DNA from: Pullulanibacillus pueri
GTDB taxonomy: Bacteria > Bacillota > Bacilli > Bacillales > Sporolactobacillaceae
Length of the DNA: 64,000 bases
Assembly (NCBI RefSeq): GCF_014639255.1
Contig: NZ_BMFV01000016.1
Span: forward strand, 32,076-96,075
Direction of reading: 5' to 3'
The position numbers were made by a program, and so were the translations under genes. Below, piece by piece: positions 25,885 to 34,126 of the stretch (positions are counted from its first letter, which is position 1; each line of letters opens with the position of its first letter). Under the pieces are notes generated by a model. That model had not been told where the DNA came from. It did not search any database and saw nothing but the letters and a program-made list of their open reading frames with translations.

Positions 25885-25917
25885 ATAAAACCCCCCAATC
25901 TAAGGAAGATTGAGAGG
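25885..25917 (-). terminator. Rho-independent terminator after the LCMT-type methyltransferase
   Basis: Eleven-pair stem (CCTCTCAATCT with AGATTGGGGGG, three G-T pairs) with a five-base loop, followed on the minus strand by TTTTATTTATTTT. It lies 24 bases after the methyltransferase stop. Confidence 0.88.
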
Positions 25918-25940
25918 TTAGTTGGCATTTCACTTTATAA

Positions 25941-26858
25941 TTATTTTTTTACAGCATGGATGTAATGAATTGTTTCGAATGCAGACAAATAATCTGAACG
26001 ATCACCAAAGAATTGATTATTAATAGTAGCAGGTGATAAATGTTCATAAATAAGTAAACCTGAGTTTTCTAACATTTTCTCTATTTCATCAAAAGTAAAA
26101 CATGATTTCATTGGCTCACCGCCAGTTGAAGCCAATTTAACCATATTTTGAACTCTATTAGACATTCCTTTTTCTTCAAAAAGTTTGTCATCTGCATAAT
26201 CAAAAACGATAGAACTTCCTGATGGTACTTTGGTAAATAATGTATTTATCAAAGTGGAATTTTCCTCTTTTGTTAAATAATAAGATACACCTAAAAGACT
26301 AAAGAAAGTTTTTTTGTTAAGCATAAAGCCTTCTTCGACAAGATTTTGAATAGTAAATTCTTTGGTGAAATCCATTGAAACAAAATGAAGATTATCTGGA
26401 ATTTGATAATTGGCATTTGCTAATCTTATCTTTTTAAAGTCTTGAGTGGCTGGATAATCAACTTCAAATATTTCTAAGCTGTTATTTAGTTCGCTATGTC
26501 GGAAACAAAAGGTATCTAACCCAGCTCCTAGAATGACATACTGTTTCACACCTAGTAACATTTCATGAAATAATACATTTTCGCAATAGGCAGCACGTGC
26601 TAAAGTAATTGGAGAAAGTTGTACTTGCGTAATCCATTTTAATATTTCATCCGGCTGATCCTGAAACTTCATTGCAATTTCTTTATTAAAGAATGAAATT
26701 CCTTTAATCATGTTTTCACGAATATCTGAAAATTCCTTTTGAGTAATTAGATCCTTTGCAATAAAATCATCAAAAATTTTGGGTGTATCATATTGACTAT
26801 GGTATGCTCGACCGAAGGCTGATATTAAGGAAGTTAAACTTGATTCATTCTTCTTCAT
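25941..26858 (-). CDS. Class I SAM methyltransferase, LCMT-like
   Basis: 305 residues, start MKKNESSLTSLISAFGRAYHSQ after GGGAGGA. SAM-binding motif VILGAGLDTFCFR near residue 110, acidic strand EIFEVDYPATQDFKK after it, then VSMDFTKE and a FSLLGVSYYLTKEE post-motif region, as in the leucine carboxyl methyltransferase (PF04072) group that O-methylates small molecules or carboxyl groups. It is more AT-rich than the phage genes and has its own promoter, leader hairpin and terminator: a classical moron inserted between the antirepressor and polymerase genes. Substrate unknown. Confidence 0.86.
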   Translation of the reverse strand: MKKNESSLTSLISAFGRAYHSQYDTPKIFDDFIAKDLITQKEFSDIRENMIKGISFFNKEIAMKFQDQPDEILKWITQVQLSPITLARAAYCENVLFHEMLLGVKQYVILGAGLDTFCFRHSELNNSLEIFEVDYPATQDFKKIRLANANYQIPDNLHFVSMDFTKEFTIQNLVEEGFMLNKKTFFSLLGVSYYLTKEENSTLINTLFTKVPSGSSIVFDYADDKLFEEKGMSNRVQNMVKLASTGGEPMKSCFTFDEIEKMLENSGLLIYEHLSPATINNQFFGDRSDYLSAFETIHYIHAVKK

Positions 26859-26881
26859 AAATTAATCCTCCCATTTAACAA

Positions 26882-26913
26882 AATAAGATTCCCCTGGCCA
26901 GGAGAATCTTATT
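26882..26913 (-). promoter_or_regulatory. Leader hairpin before the LCMT gene, possible attenuator
   Basis: A 32-base near-perfect palindrome (AATAAGATTC...GAATCTTATT, centre CTGGCCAG) lies between the promoter and the ribosome site, followed on the transcript by TTTTGTT. It could act as a leaky terminator or mRNA stabiliser, or block read-through from the upstream operon. Confidence 0.6.
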
Positions 26914-26938
26914 ATACACAAATTTAATTTAACTGTAA

Positions 26939-26967
26939 ATTATAGCACAAATAAATTTATTTGTCAA
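26939..26967 (-). promoter_or_regulatory. Consensus promoter of the LCMT gene
   Basis: Minus strand TTGACA at 26962-26967 and TATAAT at 26939-26944 with exactly 17 bp between: a perfect sigma-A promoter, expected to be strong and active in the lysogen. Confidence 0.9.
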
Positions 26968-27142
26968 TAAAAGCGATTTGTTTTTTTAATAATAAATCTA
27001 CTTGTAGAGGTGGTCTTATTTGCAGTCTTAATAAACTGCGTTAAATAAGCAAACCAAATATAGTGCTATCCTGTTTTCGTTATTTAAAAGTTGAAGGTCT
27101 TTTTAATCTTTTTCCACAAGATAATCCGAATACCCAATTTAT

Positions 27143-29077
27143 TTAATCTTTTTGATAAAACAGACACTCATAACCATCAGCACTAAGTAACAGGCCATTT
27201 GCCCAGGTTGGTGTCCTAGCCATCTGCTCGCAGATAGCAGGAAGTGACATCTCCATATCCGCCTCGATGATAATTTCATCGTGTACATGAGCCACAATGG
27301 AACAATTCTTTAATGTCTGCATGGCATGACACAAAATGTCACGACTGATAGCCTGAACAATATTCTCTACAAATTTGGGTCCATAGCTTTCGATTCTTTC
27401 CCATTTCTTCGTCCCTCCGACCCCTTCGTAAGTAACCGACTCTCCACCGAACATATTCTCCCCCATACGAGGTTTCACATAGGCAAGCCGTCTACCAGAA
27501 GGGAGGACAATAAAGAGCATTCCACTTTGATAGATAAATTTAATGCCGTGTGTCTCTGTGGGAGACTTTTGCTTAACACAAGTTTTTACTGCACGGTCAA
27601 CATCCCACCAGAGTTTTGTGATATTGGGATTGGACTGTCTCCAAGCTGTTACAAGAGGCTGAAGTTCCTCTTCTTCAATTCCCATCTCCAAAGCCCCCAT
27701 TGATTTTAATGCTCCAACAGACCCACCATAACCTAGGGCAAGTTCGGCAATTTTCCCTTTCTGACGAAGGTGGCCGTTCACACCATGCTTTTCAACAGGT
27801 ACATTAAACATCTGAGATGCACTGGCACAGTAGATGTCACCGCCCTTTTGGAATACATCTAATCTCCATTTTTCACCTGCAAGCCAAGCAATGACGCGAG
27901 CCTCAATCGCTGAAAAATCTGCCACAATGAACTTCATACCTTCTCGTGGTATAAAAGCAGTACGGATAAGTTCCGACAGTACCTCTGGGTTTGAATCATA
28001 GAGTAAAGTAAGAGCATCAAAGTTTCCGCTTCGAACTAAAGCACGAGCCTGTTCCAAATCGGGCATATGGTTTTGGGGAAGATTTTGTAGCTGAATCAGC
28101 CTGCCAGAGAATCTGCCGGTTCTGTTGGCTCCGTAAAACTGGAACATTCCTCTTGCACGACCGTCACTACATACCGCATTCTCCATTGCTGTGTATTTTT
28201 TCACCGATGATTTTGCAAGCTGCTGTCGAAGTTCCAAAACAGTGCCTAGTGGTTCAGGTGCTGTCTTTAACATCTCAGCAACCGCTTTTTTACCAAGTGT
28301 ATCTGTTTCTAGCCCATTGTCAGCAAGCCAGTCTTTCATTTGTTGTACAGAGTTTGGATTCTCTAAATTGGTTATTTCTTGCATTGTAGCCATTAGCTTT
28401 TCACGGGAATGTTCATCCATCACAACAGCCTGTTTTACGAAAGCCATGTCAATGGCAATGCCACGATCATTGATTTCCTGGTCGAGATGATATTCCTTCC
28501 AGATATTTTCCGGCACCAGAAACTTGGATAACCTTTGTTGTATTGACATCTCGGCTTCCACATCACGAAGGTTATATACTTTAAACCGCTCCCATTTATC
28601 AATGTCGTGTTCTGGCAAATTACGAACTCGACCACTATTAGATTTTGTAGGGGAGCAAGGTGAACAGAAATATTTAATAAGGTCCTTACCCTCAGTTAGC
28701 TTTTGTTTCTCCAAACCTAGAACCGCCCCGACTCCCTCCAAAGAAAGAGGTAATCCCATATATGCCGACCATATCATGGAACATTTCCAGGATGCGGGGT
28801 CAAGATATTCAGTAAGGTTAAGTCATTTTGATAGACACACACGCTCAAACATTGCATTGAAAGCCCACTTTGTAACGGAATCATCCATAAGTCCGTTTAT
28901 AATTTCATCTGGGATTTCCTCCCCGCAGGCAAGGTCAACCACCTGTACTTCGCCACCGTCCACCGAATAGCCAAATAGTAGAATTTCAAAATCATCACTC
29001 TCGGCATAACGGTAAACTCCAGACTTTTGAAGATTGGCACTACTAAATGTTTCAATATCAATTGAAATAGAATTCAT
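27143..29077 (-). pseudogene. Phage family A DNA polymerase interrupted by an in-frame TGA
   Basis: One continuous reading frame of 644 codons split by a single TGA (28823-28825). The first part (84 residues, MNSISIDIETFSSANL) has exonuclease motif I (DIET) and motif II (FNAMFE). After the TGA the frame resumes LNLTEYLDPASWKCS then MIWSAYMGLPLSLEGVGAVLGLEKQKL, which reads on naturally. The rest has exonuclease motif III (YNLRDVEAE) and polymerase motifs A (FIVADFSAIEARV), B (RQKGKIAELALGYGG region) and C (VAHVHDEIIIEA). Either a nonsense mutation, readthrough, or re-initiation at 28777 giving a 544-residue polymerase without the first two exonuclease motifs. Confidence 0.85.
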
Positions 29078-29155
29078 GTATTACACCCTTTCCAATGCAA
29101 ACGAGGTGACAGAAGAACAACTTCCACCACCCCGTTTGTATTCGTACTTTAGCTG

Positions 29156-29704
29156 TTATGCTAGGAAATCATCATCTTCAATTGTGGTGAAATCATCAGC
29201 CGCTGTGGTTCTGCTGCCTAAAGGCTCTCCATCTCTAATCTTCTGGATGTTACCAAGTCCGCAGGCCACCCCCTTGTTCCCGTTAGAATTGAAAGCATAA
29301 AAATTAAGTGACACTCTTGCATAGCAACCACTGTATACCTCATTGCGATCCAGAATAGGCTTGACTGCTTTATCTACTATTTGGGGTGGAGTCTTGCTGT
29401 TGGCATTTACAAAATAATGCCCTTTATAAGCCTCATCATCACGTTCTACATCACCATCACGAAGTGGCAGTTTGATAGCCACCTTATTCGGCTTTTTACC
29501 ACCAAACTTTGCAATGCCCTCTTCAATGGCTGCATCTACTGCTGCATTGATAGCATTGATAGTTTCCTTATCTGTTTTGGGAATCAATACAGATACGCTG
29601 TACTTTTCCGCTCCGCCATTGATGGATACGGGTTCCCAGCCGTGAAAATAGCTAAGACGTGTGTTGACGCTTGTAACAACCTTCGTTCTGTTTTGATTAT
29701 TCAT
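29156..29704 (-). CDS. DUF2815 ssDNA-binding protein
   Basis: 182 residues, MNNQNRTKVVTSVNTRLSYFHGWEPV. It has an OB-fold-like pattern and an acidic C-terminal tail (DDFTTIEDDDFLA), as in T7 gp2.5-like single-strand binding proteins, to which the DUF2815 family is related. It lies between the polymerase and DUF2800 nuclease genes, the normal replication neighbourhood. Confidence 0.85.
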   Translation of the reverse strand: MNNQNRTKVVTSVNTRLSYFHGWEPVSINGGAEKYSVSVLIPKTDKETINAINAAVDAAIEEGIAKFGGKKPNKVAIKLPLRDGDVERDDEAYKGHYFVNANSKTPPQIVDKAVKPILDRNEVYSGCYARVSLNFYAFNSNGNKGVACGLGNIQKIRDGEPLGSRTTAADDFTTIEDDDFLA

Positions 29705-29708
29705 ATTC

Positions 29709-30845
29709 CTATTCCTCCGTTATCTCGTTAAATTCGTTTTTTACGTTTGATATATTCATAGCTGGCCGCTTATCCGAAAGTGGAACCAGCGTTGGCTTAC
29801 CTGGTGGTTTATGTATGAGACCACCGAGGATTTCTTGAAATTTCGACTTACCCATCAGCTTCTGCATTTCCGTAAGGGTAATGAGACTCTGACGGTAAAT
29901 ATCTTTATAGCCGTTTGCCTTGGCTGCTTCAGCCACAGCCTCTTCGTCCTTATATTTACGGATAGACCTACCCTCAACTACCTTAAAACCGTGCCACTCT
30001 TTCCCGTGATTAACGGCGGCATCCGTAGCATAAGAAATGATTTCATTTGCCCACTTTGTAAGGTCGGACAATTTAGAGAGAACTTCCTCAATTTCAGAAT
30101 CTGTAAGCAGGGGTGGCAGTTTAAATTCCATCTGTGCTAATTTCAGCTTTTCTTCTGCTCTTGCACGGCATTTAACAGCCGCTCGGCAGAATGTACACCA
30201 TTCACCTGGAAGGTAGTCACCTTCGCCTTCATAGGCCTTTTTCGCCTTTGGCTTCAGCTCGTTTTCTGCCCAGTCTTTTAATTCCTTTACCGGGATTGTC
30301 CATGTACTGACATTTTCCCTGCGGGGTTGGAAGATGGTCATGGAAACCTCCTCGATATCATACAGGCTATCGTAGATTTCCAAAGCACCAAGGGCATACA
30401 ATTTCATCTGCGGATTATCCACCGCATCTACTAACACACCCATGCCATACTTAAAATCGATAATATGAAGCTTTTTATCGCCAATGATGATGCAGTCACC
30501 AGTTCCGAACCCCTGTGGTACATAGCAGGAAAAATCAAGACGTTGTTCAATAAGTATTAACGGGTCCGTACAGCTTTGTTTTGCCAGTTCAAACTGCTCC
30601 ATTACAAATTCCACATAAGCATCGCTGTGTTCTTCCATCTCATCGTTGTTATAAGTTGAAACAGGACGCTTACTTCTCATGTGAAGTGCTTTTTTAAGTT
30701 TATGTTCACAAAGAGCATGGGCGGCGGTGCCTTCAGCAGCTGCATTGGATTCGTTATTTTCAAATTCTAGTTCCAATCTTGCAGATGGAAGGCAATTCAG
30801 CCACCTATGGGACCCCGATGCGGAAAGTACTGCGTGATCACTCAT
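29709..30845 (-). CDS. DUF2800 nuclease (Cas4/RecB-like PD-(D/E)XK)
   Basis: 378 residues, MSDHAVLSASGSHRWLNCLPSARLE... The nuclease core is visible: AAAEGTAAHALCEHKL (His), GTGDCIIIGDKKLHIIDFKYGMG (Asp and DFK catalytic residues), and a C-terminal iron-sulfur-type cysteine set (CTFCRAAVKCRARAE) as in Cas4/AddB-like nucleases. Probably a recombination exonuclease partner of the DUF2815 protein. It overlaps its upstream neighbour by eight bases. Confidence 0.88.
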   Translation of the reverse strand: MSDHAVLSASGSHRWLNCLPSARLELEFENNESNAAAEGTAAHALCEHKLKKALHMRSKRPVSTYNNDEMEEHSDAYVEFVMEQFELAKQSCTDPLILIEQRLDFSCYVPQGFGTGDCIIIGDKKLHIIDFKYGMGVLVDAVDNPQMKLYALGALEIYDSLYDIEEVSMTIFQPRRENVSTWTIPVKELKDWAENELKPKAKKAYEGEGDYLPGEWCTFCRAAVKCRARAEEKLKLAQMEFKLPPLLTDSEIEEVLSKLSDLTKWANEIISYATDAAVNHGKEWHGFKVVEGRSIRKYKDEEAVAEAAKANGYKDIYRQSLITLTEMQKLMGKSKFQEILGGLIHKPPGKPTLVPLSDKRPAMNISNVKNEFNEITEE

Positions 30846-31161
30846 TCCCTAGTACCTCCGCATCTTTCAACATATCTGCATAATGTTTCGGGTCAACTTC
30901 GCTTAATTTAGAGCCACCGTATTTTTGGATGATTTCTCTCACTTGGGCAGTAAGACCGGCTTGACTCTTTTCAGCGAGTTTTGCTCTTACTTCCTCTAGA
31001 GTGATCTCCTTTTTCTTTGGCGCAGGTTCTTTTACAGGTGAAGTCGGCTCTTTTGCTTCGACAGGTTCATTGCCCGCCATTGCATCGGCAACCGCTTGTA
31101 TGCTGTCTGCCAAAGAGCGCATATCTGAAACCACATCAAGAAGTAGTTTGATTTTGCTCAT
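30838..31161 (-). CDS. Hypothetical phage protein
   Basis: 107 residues, MSKIKLLLDVVSDMRSLADSIQAVADAM..., then a Pro/Glu/Lys-rich linker (EPVEAKEPTSPVKEPAPKKKEI) and a C-terminal helix-loop domain (LEEVRAKLAEKSQAGLTAQVREII, YGGSKLSEVD) resembling a rho-N/SAP-like nucleic-acid binder. Databases often carry an rRNA biogenesis label for such proteins, which I think is unfounded. Overlaps the genes on both sides. Confidence 0.75.
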   Translation of the reverse strand: MSKIKLLLDVVSDMRSLADSIQAVADAMAGNEPVEAKEPTSPVKEPAPKKKEITLEEVRAKLAEKSQAGLTAQVREIIQKYGGSKLSEVDPKHYADMLKDAEVLGNE

Positions 31162-31354
31162 GGTTTAATCCTCCCTCCTTAATCTCACTAATGGCGAGTT
31201 CCTGTACGGTGTCACCCGGAACAAGGATAGTCAGTTTCTGCTTATCACCAAGTAAGAAACGGAGGAAACGCTCCCTTATGGTGACATTACGACAGGAAAC
31301 AATCCCGCCAGATTGTGGAGTTTTTGAAACACTGATTTTTAAGTTGTGTTTCAT
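31136..31354 (-). CDS. Hypothetical phage protein
   Basis: 72 residues from the ATG at 31354 (MKHNLKISVSKTPQSGG) with GAGGTG six bases upstream. A beta-rich centre RNVTIRERFLRFLLGDKQKLTILVPGDTVQEL suggests a small barrel. I do not recognise a characterised family. It is coupled by a 26-base overlap to the next gene in the early operon. Confidence 0.7.
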   Translation of the reverse strand: MKHNLKISVSKTPQSGGIVSCRNVTIRERFLRFLLGDKQKLTILVPGDTVQELAISEIKEGGLNHEQNQTTS

Positions 31355-31400
31355 GTTCTTCACCTCTTTCCGAGAGCGTTTATTTGCTGCCCTCTATCTA

Positions 31401-31934
31401 TTAGCCGTGGCAAGAGGGAAAAGTTGAGGATTCTGGAAAAACTTTTTTGAAATTCTTCTTGGCTGTATCTAAACGGTGTGAAATAGCACTTTTACTTACA
31501 CCCACACTTTTTGCATAGTCGGTCATTGACATGCCATCAAGATATACAGCAATAAAAGGTTCTGAATGTTTCGGCTTAAGAATGGTACGAATAATCTCAC
31601 AGCAATACTCATATTCTTCTTTTTTCTCACGAGTCTCTTCATGTGTGTTATCAGAGAAATAGTCCATATGATCGGTTTCATCTACAGCTTGGTCATCTTT
31701 ACGGAATGGCTTCTTTGGCATCCCTCTGTTTCTATCAAACTTGTGCCAGTTATTGTAGTCGGGCTTGTTAAAACGCTCGTCCATAATCTCCTGTGGTGAA
31801 CGACGAGTTACCGTTTCCTTATCTTCGGCACAGGATAGCCTGTCCTCGTAATCTGCATCAATCATTAAAGTAAAGTCCTCGTCTGGTACCTCCAAATAGG
31901 TAGGTTTGTTGTCGTACATAATTCTAATTTTCAT
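31401..31934 (-). CDS. Sigma-factor-like (region 4) early regulator
   Basis: 177 residues from the ATG at 31934 (MKIRIMYDNKPTYLEVPDED). The first half is charged and low in structure; the C-terminal 70 residues are a sigma-70 region-4-type HTH: YCCEIIRTILKPKHSEPFIAVYLDGMSMTDYAKSVGVSKSAISHRLDTAKKNFKKVF. It is the first gene of the early operon. The frame stays open upstream to 32066, but GGAAAGG eight bases before 31934 supports this start. The ribosome site sits in a strong stem, so translation is probably controlled. Confidence 0.82.
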   Translation of the reverse strand: MKIRIMYDNKPTYLEVPDEDFTLMIDADYEDRLSCAEDKETVTRRSPQEIMDERFNKPDYNNWHKFDRNRGMPKKPFRKDDQAVDETDHMDYFSDNTHEETREKKEEYEYCCEIIRTILKPKHSEPFIAVYLDGMSMTDYAKSVGVSKSAISHRLDTAKKNFKKVFPESSTFPSCHG

Positions 31935-32106
31935 TTTGCATCCTTTCCGCCGGACTGCATTGGCGGCAAAGGATACAAAAATAGGTCTGTGCCTCGAAGT
32001 ACACAGACCCTTTGTCCTGAAAATGAGCGCAACAAGGTAAGGTACTTCTATTGCAACGCATAACAATCCTTAACGGACTGAAACGTAACAATATGTATCC
32101 TTTGCC
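31934..32106 (-). promoter_or_regulatory. Structured leader with competing stems before the sigma-like gene
   Basis: On the minus-strand transcript: segment A (32106-32094, GGCAAAGGATACA), a hairpin with a T-run (32009-31984 then TATTTTTG), segment B (31980-31962), and segment C (31951-31934, holding the ribosome site). B pairs with C over about 18 bases, hiding the ribosome site; A pairs perfectly with B over 13 bases, which would free C. This is the logic of an on/off leader. Ligand or trigger is unknown. Confidence 0.55.
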
Positions 32107-32234
32107 CTTATTGCAAATCAGGCATTTGATATTTTTATAGCTGGTAAGCGAACGAGTTTTTCTTTTTTGCTAAAAGTAAGCTTGTCTTACCATCTATTTA
32201 AATTTTATTAATTTGGACATCTGAAATCCTCAGC

Positions 32235-32267
32235 TGACACTCTGCTGATACTCCGCTGATACTCCGC
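32235..32267. repeat. Three tandem 11-bp repeats
   Basis: TGACACTCTGC, TGATACTCCGC, TGATACTCCGC back to back; 11 bp is close to one helical turn, so three proteins could bind on one face. It lies between the divergent early phage operon and the plus-strand defence operon. The rest of 32,107-32,422 is AT-rich noncoding sequence. Confidence 0.6.
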
Positions 32268-32297
32268 AAATCTTTTTCATTTTCACCACGACAAAAA

Positions 32298-32330
32298 ACT
32301 AAGCATTCGTAAAGAAATGCTTAGTATTTT
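32298..32330. terminator. Bidirectional rho-independent terminator
   Basis: Perfect ten-pair stem ACTAAGCATT/AATGCTTAGT with an eight-base loop; TATTTTTAG follows on the plus strand and TTTTTTG on the minus strand. It insulates the early phage operon from the defence operon. Confidence 0.8.
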
Positions 32331-32341
32331 TAGATTATTGA

Positions 32342-32370
32342 TTGAAACACGCTTAGTAAATTGCTATAAT
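32342..32370 (+). promoter_or_regulatory. Promoter of the ABC-3C/type III operon
   Basis: TTGAAA at 32342-32347 and TATAAT at 32365-32370 with a 17-bp spacer, 53 bases before the first start codon. Confidence 0.85.
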
Positions 32371-32422
32371 AGTAAATACGCATTAATAAAAACCATCCAA
32401 TAGTGCTTGGAGGGCGTTAAAA

Positions 32423-32641
32423 ATGGCATTTAGTTATAATAAACTATGGAAACTTTTAATTGATAAAAAGATGTTGAAAAAGGATTTAATGGAAAAAACA
32501 AATTTAACTTCAACAACGTTAGCAAAAATGGGGAAAGATTTACCGGTAAGCATGGATGTGTTAGGAAGAATATGTAAAGCTCTTGAAGTTAACATAGGCG
32601 ATATCGTTGACTACATCGATGATGATACTCCGAAGAAATAA
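32423..32641 (+). CDS. Small Xre regulator heading the defence operon
   Basis: 72 residues, MAFSYNKLWKLLIDKKMLKKDLMEKT..., start fixed by GGAGGG eight bases upstream. One HTH domain of the YozG/Cro type: LTSTTLAKMGKDLPVSMDVLGRICKALEVNIGDIVDYIDDD. Such proteins commonly precede restriction-modification and other conflict systems and tune their expression. It is separated by 23 bases from the next gene and is very likely co-transcribed with all five genes downstream. Confidence 0.9.
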   Translation: MAFSYNKLWKLLIDKKMLKKDLMEKTNLTSTTLAKMGKDLPVSMDVLGRICKALEVNIGDIVDYIDDDTPKK

Positions 32642-32664
32642 AACTATTGAAGGAGGCGCAATGT

Positions 32665-33903
32665 ATGAAAAAGTTATGCTTTGGTACTTTTGCAACAATT
32701 TTAAAGAGATGCAAGGCTAAAAGAATTTCACAAAAACGATTGTGTGGTACCATGCTGCTTTCTATTGCGCCTACCTATGATATTAGTGGAGAAGATGGTA
32801 CCGTTTCAGATTTAATACTGGGTAAAAAAAATTTATCACCTATAGTAACTGATACCGCTCCTAGTGCAGATCCTCATGCTATCTCAGATTACTTTAAGCA
32901 AAACATTCTCCAGATGTTGGATAGTAATAAGAGAAGCCTTATCGCTTTAGCCCTAAAAGACATTATTGCATCTGATGACTCTATCGAGCGTGATACAGTT
33001 GTTGAAATAGTAAACCGCATGACAAAGGATGATATCATAAAGCGTAATGCCTTTGTATTGGAGGAATTCCTAGCAGGAATCCTACTTTATACGGTGCTTT
33101 ACGTCGAAAATCGAAATTGTGAAAGTAGTGTTAGTGAGATAACAAATGAGTACATACAATCCTTTGAAGATAAAAAATTAGACATAAGCTTTATTACTAC
33201 ATATAGTAATTTGTCTCCAGAGACTGCTTACGAAATTGCAATCGACGCCCACTCGCTCGTGTTGCTTGCAGAAACAGGTGGCAAATGCCAAAAGTGCGGA
33301 AGAGTTTTAGGTATAAAAAAAGAAGGCAACGACATTAACTACGCTAAGGTCGTTCGCCTTTCAGAAACTGATGAAGTGGTTCTATGTGTTGAGTGTGAGC
33401 GTGAAATGCAGAGTGCCTCAAAAGAAGAGAAATTGGCTTTGCTTTCGGACAAGCGTGACTTGGAAAATCTTATGATAGCAAGAGATGCTACTTCACGATA
33501 TACAATAGAGAAACAAATTGAACAAGTCCTTCGGGAAGTAGAATTAATGGATGCTACTGATGATACACAACTAAAAATTGAACCTGTTAAGGTTGAGAAT
33601 AAAATCACCGAAAAACGGTTGAAAGATCGAGTGCTGTTTGATGTTCGGCAGTTATATGAGGGAGTCAATGATTCATTATATCGGCTTGCAGGCGAGAACA
33701 GTTTAAACGTTGATAAATTTGCTAGAAACGTTAGACGGATGTATGAAGATGCAAGTGAATCACGTATATCGCAAAGCGAAATTTACTATCTGCTTGTTGA
33801 AACATTGTTTGAAAAGACAGGCCGCAAATATAGAGGAGCGTGTGAGATTATAATCTCCTACTTCGTACAAAGGTGTGAGGTGTTCGATGAGATTACCAAA
33901 TAA
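32665..33903 (+). CDS. ABC-3C system component with zinc finger and C-terminal domain
   Basis: 412 residues from the ATG at 32665 (MKKLCFGTFATILKRCKAK), eight bases after GGAGG. The N-terminal 60 residues are a conserved opening (GTMLLSIAPTYDISGEDGTVSDLILGKKNLSP). Residues about 208-245 form a treble-clef pair of CxxC knuckles (CQKCG, CVECE) like an HNH finger without its catalytic His. The C-terminal 110 residues (FDVRQLYEGVNDSLYRLAGEN ... YYLLVETLFEKTG) look like an ABC-3C CTD. By analogy it couples the ATPase to an effector or sensor. Subfamily not certain; the operon partners support the call. Confidence 0.68.
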   Translation: MKKLCFGTFATILKRCKAKRISQKRLCGTMLLSIAPTYDISGEDGTVSDLILGKKNLSPIVTDTAPSADPHAISDYFKQNILQMLDSNKRSLIALALKDIIASDDSIERDTVVEIVNRMTKDDIIKRNAFVLEEFLAGILLYTVLYVENRNCESSVSEITNEYIQSFEDKKLDISFITTYSNLSPETAYEIAIDAHSLVLLAETGGKCQKCGRVLGIKKEGNDINYAKVVRLSETDEVVLCVECEREMQSASKEEKLALLSDKRDLENLMIARDATSRYTIEKQIEQVLREVELMDATDDTQLKIEPVKVENKITEKRLKDRVLFDVRQLYEGVNDSLYRLAGENSLNVDKFARNVRRMYEDASESRISQSEIYYLLVETLFEKTGRKYRGACEIIISYFVQRCEVFDEITK

Positions 33904-34126
33904 AGTAATTCCCTATACTAATAGCGTTATTGCTCTTTTCCCAGATATATTAGAAGCACTGTCGCAGCAGGACATGTCCCCTAAAGAATTGTTTGAAATA
34001 ACAACTTTTCGTAAAAAGGACATGGCTGATTTCCTGAGTGCTTTAAATTGCTTGTTTGCATTAGGTAAAATTGAATTAATTGAGGAAGGGAGGGTGCTTC
34101 GCTATGTTAAAGGAAATTCAGTGTGA
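33887..34126 (+). CDS. ABC-3C middle component (MC6-like)
   Basis: 79 residues from the ATG at 33887 (MRLPNKVIPYTNSVIALFPDILEAL) after GAGGTG; overlaps the upstream gene by 17 bases and the ATPase gene by 23. Winged-helix-like small protein: LFEITTFRKKDMADFLSALNCLFALGKIEL then a beta wing (EEGRVLRYVKG). The LPNK opening and the place between the CTD protein and the DUF2326 ATPase match the ABC-3C middle component layout. Confidence 0.68.
   Translation: MRLPNKVIPYTNSVIALFPDILEALSQQDMSPKELFEITTFRKKDMADFLSALNCLFALGKIELIEEGRVLRYVKGNSV

Noticed and set aside
30838..31161. rRNA biogenesis protein label
   Set aside because: Nothing in the 107 residues resembles Rrp5; the label is a likely annotation carry-over.
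31935..32066. N-terminal extension of the sigma-like protein (44 codons)
   Set aside because: The ribosome site and a normal start lie at 31934, and the region forms strong hairpins; I keep it as a leader, although the open frame is noted.
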